Source of the DNA: Elusimicrobiota bacterium
GTDB taxonomy: Bacteria; Elusimicrobiota; Elusimicrobia; UBA1565
Direction of reading: 5' to 3'
Length of the DNA stretch: 64,000 bases
NCBI GenBank assembly: GCA_041660925.1
Contig: JBAZVI010000005.1
Coordinates: 186,001 to 250,000 of the forward strand
Within the stretch, counting starts at the first letter, position 1. The number at the start of each line of letters is the position of its first letter. Under the pieces are notes generated by a model, which was given only the letters and a program-made list of their open reading frames with translations, was not told where the DNA came from and made no database searches. Position numbers and translations under genes: made by a program. This document shows positions 51,810 through 59,515 of this stretch, one piece after another.

Positions 51810-53162
51810 ATGAAGAACAATATTCTCATCATCGCGAGTCTAGGTTGGCTGATGCAGAGCGTCGCTTTCGCGGGCGCGACGGTGACGGGCCCTGTGCATA
51901 ACGCGCCCGCGAAAACGGCGCCTCCCAAGGCGCTGGTCGCGACCTTCAGCGGAGTCATCAGCCCCGTGGCCTCGGAGTACCTCGTCGAGGCCGTGGCCGA
52001 GGCGGAGCGGCGCGGCAGCGACCTCCTCGTCATCGAGCTCGACACCCCCGGCGGGCTGGACCTCTCGATGCGCGGCATCGTGAAGGGCATCTTCGCCGCG
52101 CGCGTGCCGGTCGTCGTCTACGTTCAGCCCTCGGGCGGGCGCGCGGCCTCCGCGGGGGTCTTCATCACGATGGCGGCTCACGTCGCGGCGATGGCGCCCG
52201 GGACCAACATCGGCGCCGCGCATCCCGTGATGATCGGCGGGGGAGGCGGCGGCCTGCCCGGAGGGAAGAAGGAGGAGGCCGACAAGACGATGGAGACGAA
52301 GGTCGCCTCCGACGCCTCCGCGTACATCAAGTCGATCGCCCATCGGCGCGGGCGCAACGAGACCTGGGCCTTCGAGGCGGTGACGAAGAGCACCTCGATC
52401 GCGTCCTCGGAGGCCGTGGCGATGAAGGTCGTCGACCTCGAGGCGCCCTCGCTCGAAGATCTGCTCAAGGCCATCGACGGCCGCAAGCTCGCGGACTTCG
52501 AGCGCCCGCTGCGCAGTGCCGGCGCCGAGCTCGAGCGCTGGCCCATGACGCGCCGCCAGCGCTGGCTCGCCGCCTTGAGCGACCCCAACGTGGCGATGAT
52601 CCTCATGAGCCTCGGCGCGGGCGGGCTCTTCATCGAGCTCTACCACCCCGGCCTCATCCTCCCCGGCGTGGTCGGAGCGGTCTCTCTCATCCTCGCCTTC
52701 TACTCCTTCGAGACGCTCTCGGCGAGCTACGCGGGGGTGCTCCTCATTCTGGCGGGGTTCGTCTTCTTCCTCCTCGAGATCAAGGTCACGAGCTACGGGA
52801 TGCTCGCCCTCGGCGGCGTCGCCGCGACCCTGCTCGGCGTCCTCATGCTCTTCCGGCACCACGCGCTGGGCGGACTCGGGGTCTCCTGGGACGTGCTCGG
52901 GGGGACTCTCGGCGGCTTGCTCGGTCTCGTCGCCTTCCTCTCCTGGATCGTCATGCGCGCCTACCGGCGGCCGGTGGCCACCGGGAGCGAGGCCCTCGTC
53001 GGGGCCGAAGGCCATGCGGCCGGCGCGCTCGCGCCCGCCGGGAAGGTCGCCATCGGCGGAGAGCTCTGGGACGCGCGCTCCGAGAGCGGCGAGATCCCGG
53101 ACGGCGCGGCCGTCGTCGTCTCCTCCGTCGTCGGTCTCCATCTTACGGTCCGCCGAAAATAG
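51810..53162 (+). CDS. NfeD-family membrane serine protease (long form)
   Basis: About 450 residues. A signal peptide (MKNNILIIASLGWLMQSVAFA) precedes a ClpP-class protease domain with the Ser in GRAASAGVFITMA and a GTNIGAAHPV segment. Four to five membrane helices lie at about 265-400 (DPNVAMILMSLGAGGLFIEL). The C-terminal small OB-fold domain (NfeD) is at about 405-450. NfeD proteases cut stomatin-type membrane proteins; no stomatin gene is adjacent here. The ATG at 51810 has GAGAGG upstream; in-frame TTG 51768 lies inside a hairpin stem, and ATG 51789 is an alternative. Confidence 0.88.
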   Translation: MKNNILIIASLGWLMQSVAFAGATVTGPVHNAPAKTAPPKALVATFSGVISPVASEYLVEAVAEAERRGSDLLVIELDTPGGLDLSMRGIVKGIFAARVPVVVYVQPSGGRAASAGVFITMAAHVAAMAPGTNIGAAHPVMIGGGGGGLPGGKKEEADKTMETKVASDASAYIKSIAHRRGRNETWAFEAVTKSTSIASSEAVAMKVVDLEAPSLEDLLKAIDGRKLADFERPLRSAGAELERWPMTRRQRWLAALSDPNVAMILMSLGAGGLFIELYHPGLILPGVVGAVSLILAFYSFETLSASYAGVLLILAGFVFFLLEIKVTSYGMLALGGVAATLLGVLMLFRHHALGGLGVSWDVLGGTLGGLLGLVAFLSWIVMRAYRRPVATGSEALVGAEGHAAGALAPAGKVAIGGELWDARSESGEIPDGAAVVVSSVVGLHLTVRRK

Positions 53163-53164
53163 AG

Positions 53165-53211
53165 CCCCGGCATCCCTTGAAAGGGATGCCGGGGTGTCTC
53201 ATTTTTCGAGA
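53165..53211 (+). terminator. Rho-independent terminator
   Basis: A 14-bp stem CCCCGGCATCCCTT with its complement, around a 2-base loop, then TGTCTCATTTTT. A good intrinsic terminator for the nfeD-like gene; the convergent gene ends beside it. Confidence 0.85.
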
Positions 53212-53225
53212 TTCTTCCTATCGAG

Positions 53226-53891
53226 TCAGGGAAGTCTGGGCGGAGAGGGAAGGTCGGGGAGGTCGAGCGGCGGCACCGTCTCGCGGATCGTCGTCACTCG
53301 CGTCTTCACGTCCTTGCGAGCATAGTCGGCCGGCGCCTTCCCCTTGAAGGCCTTGTTCGCCCACGGATCGAGCGTTACGTGTTTATGCTTCGGCGTCTCC
53401 ACATTGACCCACCGATGCTGGACTTCCTTTTCCTGGAGTCCCGGGATGTACGAATGGACGTTCCTGTTCTGCTCCCGAGTAACCTTGTATCCAGGGGGAA
53501 GTTTCCCGCTTGGCCGCATGAGTCCCTTCAATTCCCTGCCGCCCGCGCTGGGGAAATACCCGCTGATGTTCTTGCCCTGCAGATACCCGGCCACATAATC
53601 GGCTTGTTCGGCGCACACCCTGTCCCCGTTCTTATTGGTCTGCCACGTCGAGCGCTTCTTCTGGATCTGACCTGATTTGACGAGCTTCATCCGGGCGACG
53701 TGCATCTTGGCCTCGAGCATCTTCAGGTCCTGGTCGTCGTTCTGCGCGAGCACCATGGCGGGAACCTCGACCGCTCCCGCATCGGTGATCGCGGGCACCC
53801 CGTCGTCCGCCTGGGGCTCCGATTCCGGCTCGGCATGACCCGCTGCGGACAGGACTCCCAGCATCGCGACGACGGCTATCATGGTCTTCAT
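53226..53891 (-). CDS. Exported transglutaminase-like (cysteine peptidase fold) protein
   Basis: A 221-residue protein with a signal peptide (residues 1-20). The order of a transglutaminase-like triad is recognisable: C93 in DRVCAEQADYVAGYL, H159 in VQHRWVNVETP, and D175 in HVTLDPWANKA. Such folds hydrolyse or cross-link peptides. The acidic N-terminal linker (21-55) and Pro-rich C-terminus are not part of the fold. The family match is by pattern only. No neighbour suggests a substrate. Confidence 0.6.
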   Translation of the reverse strand: MKTMIAVVAMLGVLSAAGHAEPESEPQADDGVPAITDAGAVEVPAMVLAQNDDQDLKMLEAKMHVARMKLVKSGQIQKKRSTWQTNKNGDRVCAEQADYVAGYLQGKNISGYFPSAGGRELKGLMRPSGKLPPGYKVTREQNRNVHSYIPGLQEKEVQHRWVNVETPKHKHVTLDPWANKAFKGKAPADYARKDVKTRVTTIRETVPPLDLPDLPSPPRLP

Positions 53892-54161
53892 CTCATCCCT
53901 CCCTGCGGCATGTCTCCGGTCTGCGGCTGCTTCCCTTCATCCACAGGATAGCCGGGAAGGGAGCGCAGGGGTTGGAGCGGAAGGGGAGAAAAGGGCCGCT
54001 TTGGGGTCTAGCCAGGGTGGTTCGAGGAACTGGACTGCCGCGAACCGTGCAGGGACCCCATACTAGGTGGTTGGACCCAGGCCCGCTGGGTCCCCTGCCG
54101 GAGGGGGTGTTGGGCCTGAATGCCCTTCTGCGCTCCCGACGGAGCTGGTAGGCTATAAGGT
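53892..54161. other. Intergenic region with a hairpin
   Basis: No gene. GGACCCA/TGGGTCC arms form a 7-bp stem at 54073-54093. A TATAAG box at 54154-54159 precedes the M28 peptidase ATG by 2 bases, too close to be certain. Confidence 0.35.
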
Positions 54162-55670
54162 ATGAAAAACCGACCTTTTTCACGCATCCTTGCAGTCCTC
54201 CTCGCCCTCGCGACCCCCTGCGCCGGCTGGGCCCAGACCGTGTCCGTCGCGCCCGTCCCCGCCGGCCTCGCGCAGGCCGGCGTCGTCGGCGCCGCCGCTG
54301 CGGCCGGGGTCAACCGGACGGTCCCTCTCTCCGCGCCGGGCTTCCTGAGCGCGCTCAACGTCCATCTCGACGCGACCGCCGTCCGGCTCGCCCTGCCGGC
54401 GCCGGCCGCCGCGACCGCCGTCTACCTTACCCGGGCGGCGCTGGCCACCGCGCCCGCCGCCGCCGCGCGCTCGGAGGGGGCCGAAGCGGCCCGCTTCATC
54501 GCCGCGGTCCTTGCGGATCCTGCCGCGCGCCATGCGGCCGCGGCCGCCCTGCGCGCGCAGGGAGAACTCGGGGTCCAGGCCGCGGAGAAGCTCGAGAAGC
54601 TCGGCCCGGCCGCCGAGGGCCTCTCCTCGCTGCGCCGGCTCCAGCAGGACTTCCGCACCGACACCGGCGGGTCCTCCGCACTCTCGCGCCTGGAGGGCTT
54701 CTACTCCGGGTCGAAGTCGTCCCCCGAGGGGACGGCGGTCCCTGCGTCGGCGCCTGAGGACTTCCTCGCCGGCGCCGGCCGGCTCTTCCATCCCGGCCTC
54801 GAGAACGGTGAGGGCGCGGTCGTCTATAGGAAGCAGGGCGTCCGGCCCGAGGGGGCGGTCGCCGACGACGCGCAGGTCTACGACCAGCTCAAGGTCTCCC
54901 CGTTGACCAACGCCGAGCGCGAGCGCGCCATCGTCGAGCTCTTCCAGAAGGCGGGCGCGAAGCAGGAGGAGATCGTCCTTCAGAACGCCGGTCGCGGGCA
55001 CAACAACGTCTACGTGATCAAGAAGGGCCGCACCGACCGCGTGGTCGTCGTCGGCAGCCACCACGACAAAGTCGAGGGGGACGGCGGCTACGGCGTCATC
55101 GACAACTGGACCGGGGCGACGATGGTCATCAACCTCTATCAGGCGATGCGGGACATGGACACGGAGGCGACCTACGTGTTCGCCGCCTTCGCCCGCGAGG
55201 AGGAGGGCCTGCTCGGCTCCGCGGCCTACCTCGAGGCCCTCTCGAAGGGGCAGAAGCTTAAGATCGACTCCAACCTCAACCTCGACACCCTCGCGGTGGA
55301 CGGGACCTACTCCTGGAAGAACAACTCGACGAAGTCGCTGCTCGAGCTCATCAAGCGCGTGGCCGGCGAGGAGAAGCATCAGCTCACCGAGGTCAACTTC
55401 TGGGGAGGCGACGCCGACTCCTCCTCCTTCCGCCGCTTCGGCATCCCGGCGATGACGCTCTTCGGCGCCTCGGAGTCGGTCATCTGGGACTGCATCCATG
55501 GGGTGGGGGACAACATCAAGGCCGTCTCGCTGCCCCACTACCGCAACGCCTATCTTCTCTCGCTGGCCCTGCTCAAGCGCCTCGACGCGAACCCGGTGCG
55601 GCCGCTCGAGCGCTTCGCGCGCTGGGCGGCCGGCGCCGCCCGCCACATCGGCGCCTATTTCCATTTCTAA
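54162..55670 (+). CDS. Secreted M28-family aminopeptidase
   Basis: A 502-residue metallopeptidase. A signal peptide (1-24) and an Ala-rich prodomain of about 200 residues precede the catalytic domain (about 225-490). Two-zinc site: H in GSHHDKVEGD, D in YGVIDNWTGATM, EE in FAREEEGLLGS, D in NLNLDTLAVD, and H in WDCIHGVGDN. All ligands are present. It likely trims peptides outside the cytoplasm, alongside the M14 carboxypeptidase at 15.4 kb. A C/G-rich repeat follows the stop. Confidence 0.92.
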   Translation: MKNRPFSRILAVLLALATPCAGWAQTVSVAPVPAGLAQAGVVGAAAAAGVNRTVPLSAPGFLSALNVHLDATAVRLALPAPAAATAVYLTRAALATAPAAAARSEGAEAARFIAAVLADPAARHAAAAALRAQGELGVQAAEKLEKLGPAAEGLSSLRRLQQDFRTDTGGSSALSRLEGFYSGSKSSPEGTAVPASAPEDFLAGAGRLFHPGLENGEGAVVYRKQGVRPEGAVADDAQVYDQLKVSPLTNAERERAIVELFQKAGAKQEEIVLQNAGRGHNNVYVIKKGRTDRVVVVGSHHDKVEGDGGYGVIDNWTGATMVINLYQAMRDMDTEATYVFAAFAREEEGLLGSAAYLEALSKGQKLKIDSNLNLDTLAVDGTYSWKNNSTKSLLELIKRVAGEEKHQLTEVNFWGGDADSSSFRRFGIPAMTLFGASESVIWDCIHGVGDNIKAVSLPHYRNAYLLSLALLKRLDANPVRPLERFARWAAGAARHIGAYFHF

Positions 55671-55730
55671 TACTCCCTCCCCCCTCGCGTCCCCCCCCCT
55701 CGAGAGGGGGGAGGAAAAAGCGGGGAGAGG
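55671..55730 (-). repeat. Dispersed C/G-rich repeat, copy G
   Basis: A C-run and G-run hairpin (CCCCCCCCTCGAGAGGGGGG) with a CGGGGAGAGG tail, between the M28 peptidase and a convergent kinase gene. The least similar of the copies. Confidence 0.4.
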
Positions 55731-55749
55731 TCCGTCGCTTTCTGTGGAT

Positions 55750-56427
55750 CTACGCCAGGGGGAGTTCGATGCGGGCGGTGACGCCTTTGCCGGGCTTCCC
55801 TTTCAGCGAGACTTTCCCGTTGTGGCGCTCGACCGCCTTGCGCACGAAGGCCAGACCGAGCCCGATGCCGCGCGGCTTGGTCGTCGAGAAGGGGGTGAAG
55901 AGTTTCTCTTCCGCTTCCGCGGCGAGGCCCGGGCCGGAGTCGGCGACCTCGACGGCGCAGAGCTTCCCCTCGGCCTCGACGCGCACGCGCACCGCGCCCT
56001 TCTCCACGGCCTCGGCCGCGTTTCGCAGCAGGTGCGCGACGCACTTCGCGATGAGGTCGGCGTCCACGCTGACCTGCGGGTCGCCGGGGGCCTTCTCGAA
56101 GGCGGCCTTCACGGCGCCCAGCGCCAGGGTCTTCACGACGCCCTCGACGAGCGCGTTGAGCGACTGGGTCACGAGCGCCGGCTGGCGCATGCGGGTGAAG
56201 GCGAGGATCTCGCCGAGGGTCTCGTTGGCCCGCTTGACCTCGGACTCGATGATGCCGATGTGCTTCTCGATCTTCGGGTCCACGCCGCCGGTCGCCGTGA
56301 GCTTCGCCTTGATGAAGTAGGCCGAGTTGCCGATGACCGCGAGGGGATTGCGGATCTCATGGCTGATGACGGGAGCCATCCGCTGGAAGGCCTGTTCCTC
56401 TATGCGCGCGACTTCTTCGGCAGACAT
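55750..56427 (-). CDS. Orphan cytosolic histidine kinase core
   Basis: A 225-residue kinase with only the dimerisation/phosphoacceptor helix and ATPase domain. H-box SHEIRNPLA with H23; N-box LLRNAAEAV; G1 ADSGPGL; F-box FTPFSTTK; G2 GIGLGLAFVRKAV. There is no sensor domain, membrane segment or adjacent response regulator. It may take signals from another protein or form heterodimers. It is divergent from the HAD gene. Confidence 0.88.
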   Translation of the reverse strand: MSAEEVARIEEQAFQRMAPVISHEIRNPLAVIGNSAYFIKAKLTATGGVDPKIEKHIGIIESEVKRANETLGEILAFTRMRQPALVTQSLNALVEGVVKTLALGAVKAAFEKAPGDPQVSVDADLIAKCVAHLLRNAAEAVEKGAVRVRVEAEGKLCAVEVADSGPGLAAEAEEKLFTPFSTTKPRGIGLGLAFVRKAVERHNGKVSLKGKPGKGVTARIELPLA

Positions 56428-56485
56428 GTTTTCGCCTCGGGCTCCGAAGCGGGCACCAGGCCCGCTTCGGAAGGGGTTAAAGCGG

Positions 56486-56491
56486 TAGAAT
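56486..56491 (+). promoter_or_regulatory. -10 box of the HAD gene
   Basis: TAGAAT lies 14 bases before the ATG at 56506. Confidence 0.45.
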
Positions 56492-56505
56492 CTTCCTCAT
56501 AGAGT

Positions 56506-57162
56506 ATGAAGGGTATCACTTCGAGTCAAGGGAGCGGCAAGCGTCGCGCGAACGGCGCCGCCGTTCGCGCGGTCTTCTTCGACATCGGGAACGTCCTGCT
56601 CCACTTCGACGCCCGCCAGGTGCAGAAGCGCTTCGTCGCGGCGGTCGGCCTGCGGCCGAAGAGCGTGCGCGAACTCCTCTGGGCCGGCCGGCTCGTCGAT
56701 GGGGTCGAGCGCGGCCGCATCACGAGCGCGCGGCTTTACCGGGTCTTCCGGGAGGAGCTGAGCTACCGCGGCACCTTCGAGGAGTTCCGGCGCCTGTGGT
56801 GCGACATGTTCACCCTCGATCGGGGAGCTCAGCGCCTGCTCGCGCGGCTCGCCCGCCGCGGAGTCCCCGTCTACCTGCTCTCGAACACCAACCGGCTCCA
56901 CTACGACCACATCCTCGAGCGCTACGACTTCCCGCGCCTCGTCCGGGGAGCCGTGCTCTCCTACCGGCTCGGCCTGCGCAAGCCGGAAGTGGGCATCTAC
57001 CGGGCCGCGGTCCGCCGCGCGCGCGTGCGTCCCGAGGAAGCGCTCTTCATCGACGACCTTCCCAAGAACGTCGCCGGCGCGCGCCGCGTCGGCCTGCGCG
57101 CGTGCCGCTACCGCGGGGCCCGTGACCTTGAGCGGCGTTTGAGAGTGCTCGGACTCCTCTAA
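56506..57162 (+). CDS. HAD-superfamily hydrolase (class IA)
   Basis: A 218-residue cytosolic phosphohydrolase. Motif I is VFFDIGNVLLHF (DxGxx variant of the usual DxDxT; both needed carboxylates may not be present because the second Asp is Gly). Motif II is YLLSNTN. The Lys is in LGLRKPEVGIY, and motif IV is ALFIDDLPKNV. The helical cap (about 45-110) is the class IA type. DxGN-type sequences are common in YihX-like phosphatases. Specific substrate unknown. Confidence 0.85.
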   Translation: MKGITSSQGSGKRRANGAAVRAVFFDIGNVLLHFDARQVQKRFVAAVGLRPKSVRELLWAGRLVDGVERGRITSARLYRVFREELSYRGTFEEFRRLWCDMFTLDRGAQRLLARLARRGVPVYLLSNTNRLHYDHILERYDFPRLVRGAVLSYRLGLRKPEVGIYRAAVRRARVRPEEALFIDDLPKNVAGARRVGLRACRYRGARDLERRLRVLGLL

Positions 57163-57192
57163 GACATCCGGGGGATTCTCATATAAAAGCAC

Positions 57193-57219
57193 AAGGCCCG
57201 CATCAGCGGGCCTTGTTTT
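57193..57219. terminator. Bidirectional terminator, identical to the one at 30279
   Basis: AAGGCCCGC/GCGGGCCTT stem with loop ATCA, followed by GTTTTC, and preceded by AAAAG on the other side. The HAD gene and the amidase gene converge here. Confidence 0.8.
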
Positions 57220-57338
57220 CAGTACTCCCCCACCCTGCCCTCGGCGGCACCCCGATCTATAGTGCCGCGACCGGACACGTGGGGAAACCTTAGTCCGGTC
57301 TCCCGAAGGGAAGGGAGTTCCGGAAGAAGTAACGGACG
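57220..57338. other. Short unassigned stretch between terminator and amidase
   Basis: No gene. It has the C-rich start of another dispersed repeat (CTCCCCCACCCTGCCC near 57225) and CTCCC/GGGAG dyads near 57300-57320. I could not assign it to a known RNA. Confidence 0.3.
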
Positions 57339-58403
57339 CTACGCCTTGTGTGTCACCAATAGGGGCTCAAAGCCCGCGGTCCGCGTGTCGCGGGAGCCTT
57401 CGAGCAGGGCGAGCTTGCGGTCGGCGATCTCCTCGCGCATGCGGGCAAGGAGTTCCACGACGTAGCGGCCGGGGCAGTCGGTCTGGCCGTAGTGGCGGTG
57501 TCCGTCGAAGCGCTTGGACGGGTCGATGTTGTAGCGGGCCGCGAGGAAGGAGCCCAGGCGCTCGAGGCTCTCGACCTGCTGCGGGGTGGGCCGTTCCTTC
57601 TCGAAGTTCCCCATCAGCGCGATGCCGATGTTCCCGTCGTTGGCGTTCTCGGAGTGGGCGCCCAGGACGCCGACGGGGCGTCCCTCGAGGATGCGGCCGG
57701 AACCGTCGATGACGAAATGGTAGCCGATGTCGGCCCACCCGCGCGTGCGCTGATGGAAGCTCTGCATGTTGCGCATCTGCTCGGCGCTCTCCCCGCGTTC
57801 GGTGGGCGTCTGCCCGTCGGTATGGTGGACGGTGATGCGGTAGGGCGTGATGTCCTCGTTGGTCGGGCGCGCGGCGCGAGCGCCCCAGTCGAGCCGGCTC
57901 AGGATGGGGAAAACGGTCTCATAGGCGGTCTTCTGGGCGGCTTCGAAGGCGGAGAGGACGGGATGCGGCTTGCGGCTGGCGGTTCCGCCGTCGGAGGGAA
58001 CGGAGGGGGATGGGACCGCGTCGCCGGAGACCCTGATCCTGCGCGGAGCGCTCAACGCCAGGGCCTGATGGCGCGCGGTCGAAGGATCTCCGGCGTAGAC
58101 CACGGAGGCGAAGAGATTGCTGCTGTCCAGGGAGCCCAGCGTGCGGCCGTTGCCGTCGAAGCTGGCCTGGCCCCATTGGGCCGCGGTCTCCCCGTCCGCG
58201 GGAACGGCCGGTCCAAGCGCCAACTCGGTGAGGCGCTGGGCGCTTTCGGGGAGCTCCTGAGGGGTCGTCGCGGCGGCCGAACCGGATTGTGAAGAGGGTT
58301 GGCTCGAAGAGGAGGACTTCGTGTCCGCGCCGTCCTCGCTCGGGTCGCAGCCGGTCGCCAGGAGGGCTGCGAAGATGAGGAAAAGGAGTCGAGAGTTCTT
58401 CAT
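57339..58403 (-). CDS. N-acetylmuramoyl-L-alanine amidase, PGRP type, lipoprotein
   Basis: A 354-residue protein. The signal ends in LLATGC, a lipobox, so it is probably anchored to a membrane by lipid on C19. A Ser/Gln-rich linker and a 130-residue unassigned region follow. The amidase_2/PGRP domain is at about 170-335: YRITVHHTDGQTP (zinc His), IGYHFVIDGSGRILEGR, LGAHSENANDGNIGIAL, and GHRHYGQTDCPGRY (zinc His and Cys). All zinc ligands are present. It cuts the amide bond between MurNAc and L-Ala in peptidoglycan. Promoter box TATACT lies 4 bases before the ATG. Confidence 0.9.
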   Translation of the reverse strand: MKNSRLLFLIFAALLATGCDPSEDGADTKSSSSSQPSSQSGSAAATTPQELPESAQRLTELALGPAVPADGETAAQWGQASFDGNGRTLGSLDSSNLFASVVYAGDPSTARHQALALSAPRRIRVSGDAVPSPSVPSDGGTASRKPHPVLSAFEAAQKTAYETVFPILSRLDWGARAARPTNEDITPYRITVHHTDGQTPTERGESAEQMRNMQSFHQRTRGWADIGYHFVIDGSGRILEGRPVGVLGAHSENANDGNIGIALMGNFEKERPTPQQVESLERLGSFLAARYNIDPSKRFDGHRHYGQTDCPGRYVVELLARMREEIADRKLALLEGSRDTRTAGFEPLLVTHKA

Positions 58404-58567
58404 AGCCAGTATATTCTGGCTCTACGGAGTGGAATGGTTCAGGGCCTGAAGGCCCTGGACGGAATCGACAAATGGCCCATGGGTGTCGGTCTTTATCATT
58501 GTAGACCAAGGGCCCACGCCATGGTTGGGGCGTAGGACTATTCATAGTGCCAGACTTTGTTTTTTAA
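58404..58567. other. Intergenic region with dyads
   Basis: No gene. AGGGCC-TGAA-GGCCCT (58441-58456) and GGTCTTTA/TAGACC arms near 58488-58505 can form hairpins; they probably end the upstream (minus-strand) PorV-like transcript. Confidence 0.35.
58408..58413 (-). promoter_or_regulatory. -10 box of the amidase gene (leaderless type)
   Basis: TATACT on the minus strand, inside AGAATATACT, 4 bases before the ATG at 58403. Confidence 0.4.
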
Positions 58568-59515
58568 TTAGAACTTGAAGGAGAGCGAAAGCTGCTGGAG
58601 GCCGTTGAAGCCGCGGGCGTTGCCGAAGGCGTAGTCGAGGAGGAAGCGGCCTTCTCGGATGCCCAGGCCGAAGGTGAAAGAATCGACGTCGCGCTCGAAG
58701 ATCCAGCCGAAGCGGATGGCCGCGCGGTCGAGGAACGCGGGTTCGATCCCCAGTTCCAGGCCGGCGCGCGGAGAGCGCTTCTCGTGAAGGGTCTCGACGA
58801 CGTCCGCCGCGAGGGTGAGGTCGAAGTGCTGGACCTCGACGCCTGGATCGAACTTCTCCACCGGCAGGTTGGCGAGCTTCCAGGCCGCTCCGTAGCGCAG
58901 GGTCTTCGGCGGGGGGTCCCCCGCTTCCTCGAACTTGATGTCCGGGCCGACGTACTGGTAGGCGGCGCCCAACGACAGGCCGCGCAGAGGGGAGTCCCAA
59001 AGCAGTCCGAAATCCCCCTGGGACGAGCTCGTGCGAGCGGTCTCCGCCAGAGCGAGGCGAAGGTGGCGGTAGGTCGCGCCGGCGGAAAGGCCGGCCGCGA
59101 GCTTGCGGGCGTAGCTGAACGTGAAGGCGTAGTCTTCCTCGGCCGTGACGCGTCCCCGCGTACCGTCGGAGAGGTTCAGGTCGATCGCGCCGGCGTTGAA
59201 GTAGAGGACGCCGGCGGCGAACGTCCCGAGCTTCGAGGGGTGGCCGTAGCCGATGTAGCCGAACGACGTTCCGCCGAGGGCGTCGAGGTAGGTGCTGGTG
59301 ACGGTGCGCTCCTTGAGCGCTGCGAGGCCCGCGGGGTTGTATTGGGCGGAGTCGAGGTGCCCCTGGACCGCGCTGTAGGCGCTGCCCATGGCCGAGGAGC
59401 GCGCACCGAGCGGGCGTTGGAGGAAAGCGGCGCCGGTGAGTCCCGGCTCGGCGGCGGCGGGGGCCGCGAGCAGGAGGACGAGCGCGAACGGAGTAAGCCG
59501 GTCTACGGCCCTCAT
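58568..59515 (-). CDS. PorV/PorQ-like outer-membrane beta-barrel protein
   Basis: A 315-residue protein with a signal peptide (residues 1-22). Amphipathic strands alternate through the length and end in a C-terminal aromatic (LSLSFKF), as in outer-membrane barrels. The N-terminal LGARSSAMGSAYSAVQGHLD and YNPAGLAAL match the UPF0164/PorV family, whose best-known members carry type 9 secretion substrates to the surface. The ATG overlaps the stop of the upstream gene by ATGA. That gene encodes a protein with a C-terminal sorting-like domain, so the pair may be a secretion partner set. Confidence 0.8.
   Translation of the reverse strand: MRAVDRLTPFALVLLLAAPAAAEPGLTGAAFLQRPLGARSSAMGSAYSAVQGHLDSAQYNPAGLAALKERTVTSTYLDALGGTSFGYIGYGHPSKLGTFAAGVLYFNAGAIDLNLSDGTRGRVTAEEDYAFTFSYARKLAAGLSAGATYRHLRLALAETARTSSSQGDFGLLWDSPLRGLSLGAAYQYVGPDIKFEEAGDPPPKTLRYGAAWKLANLPVEKFDPGVEVQHFDLTLAADVVETLHEKRSPRAGLELGIEPAFLDRAAIRFGWIFERDVDSFTFGLGIREGRFLLDYAFGNARGFNGLQQLSLSFKF

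Noticed and set aside
57290..57338. Possible riboswitch-like sequence upstream of the amidase end
   Set aside because: A GGGAAACC-like word and dyads are present, but it lies at the 3' end of the minus-strand gene and after the plus-strand terminator; no known consensus fits.
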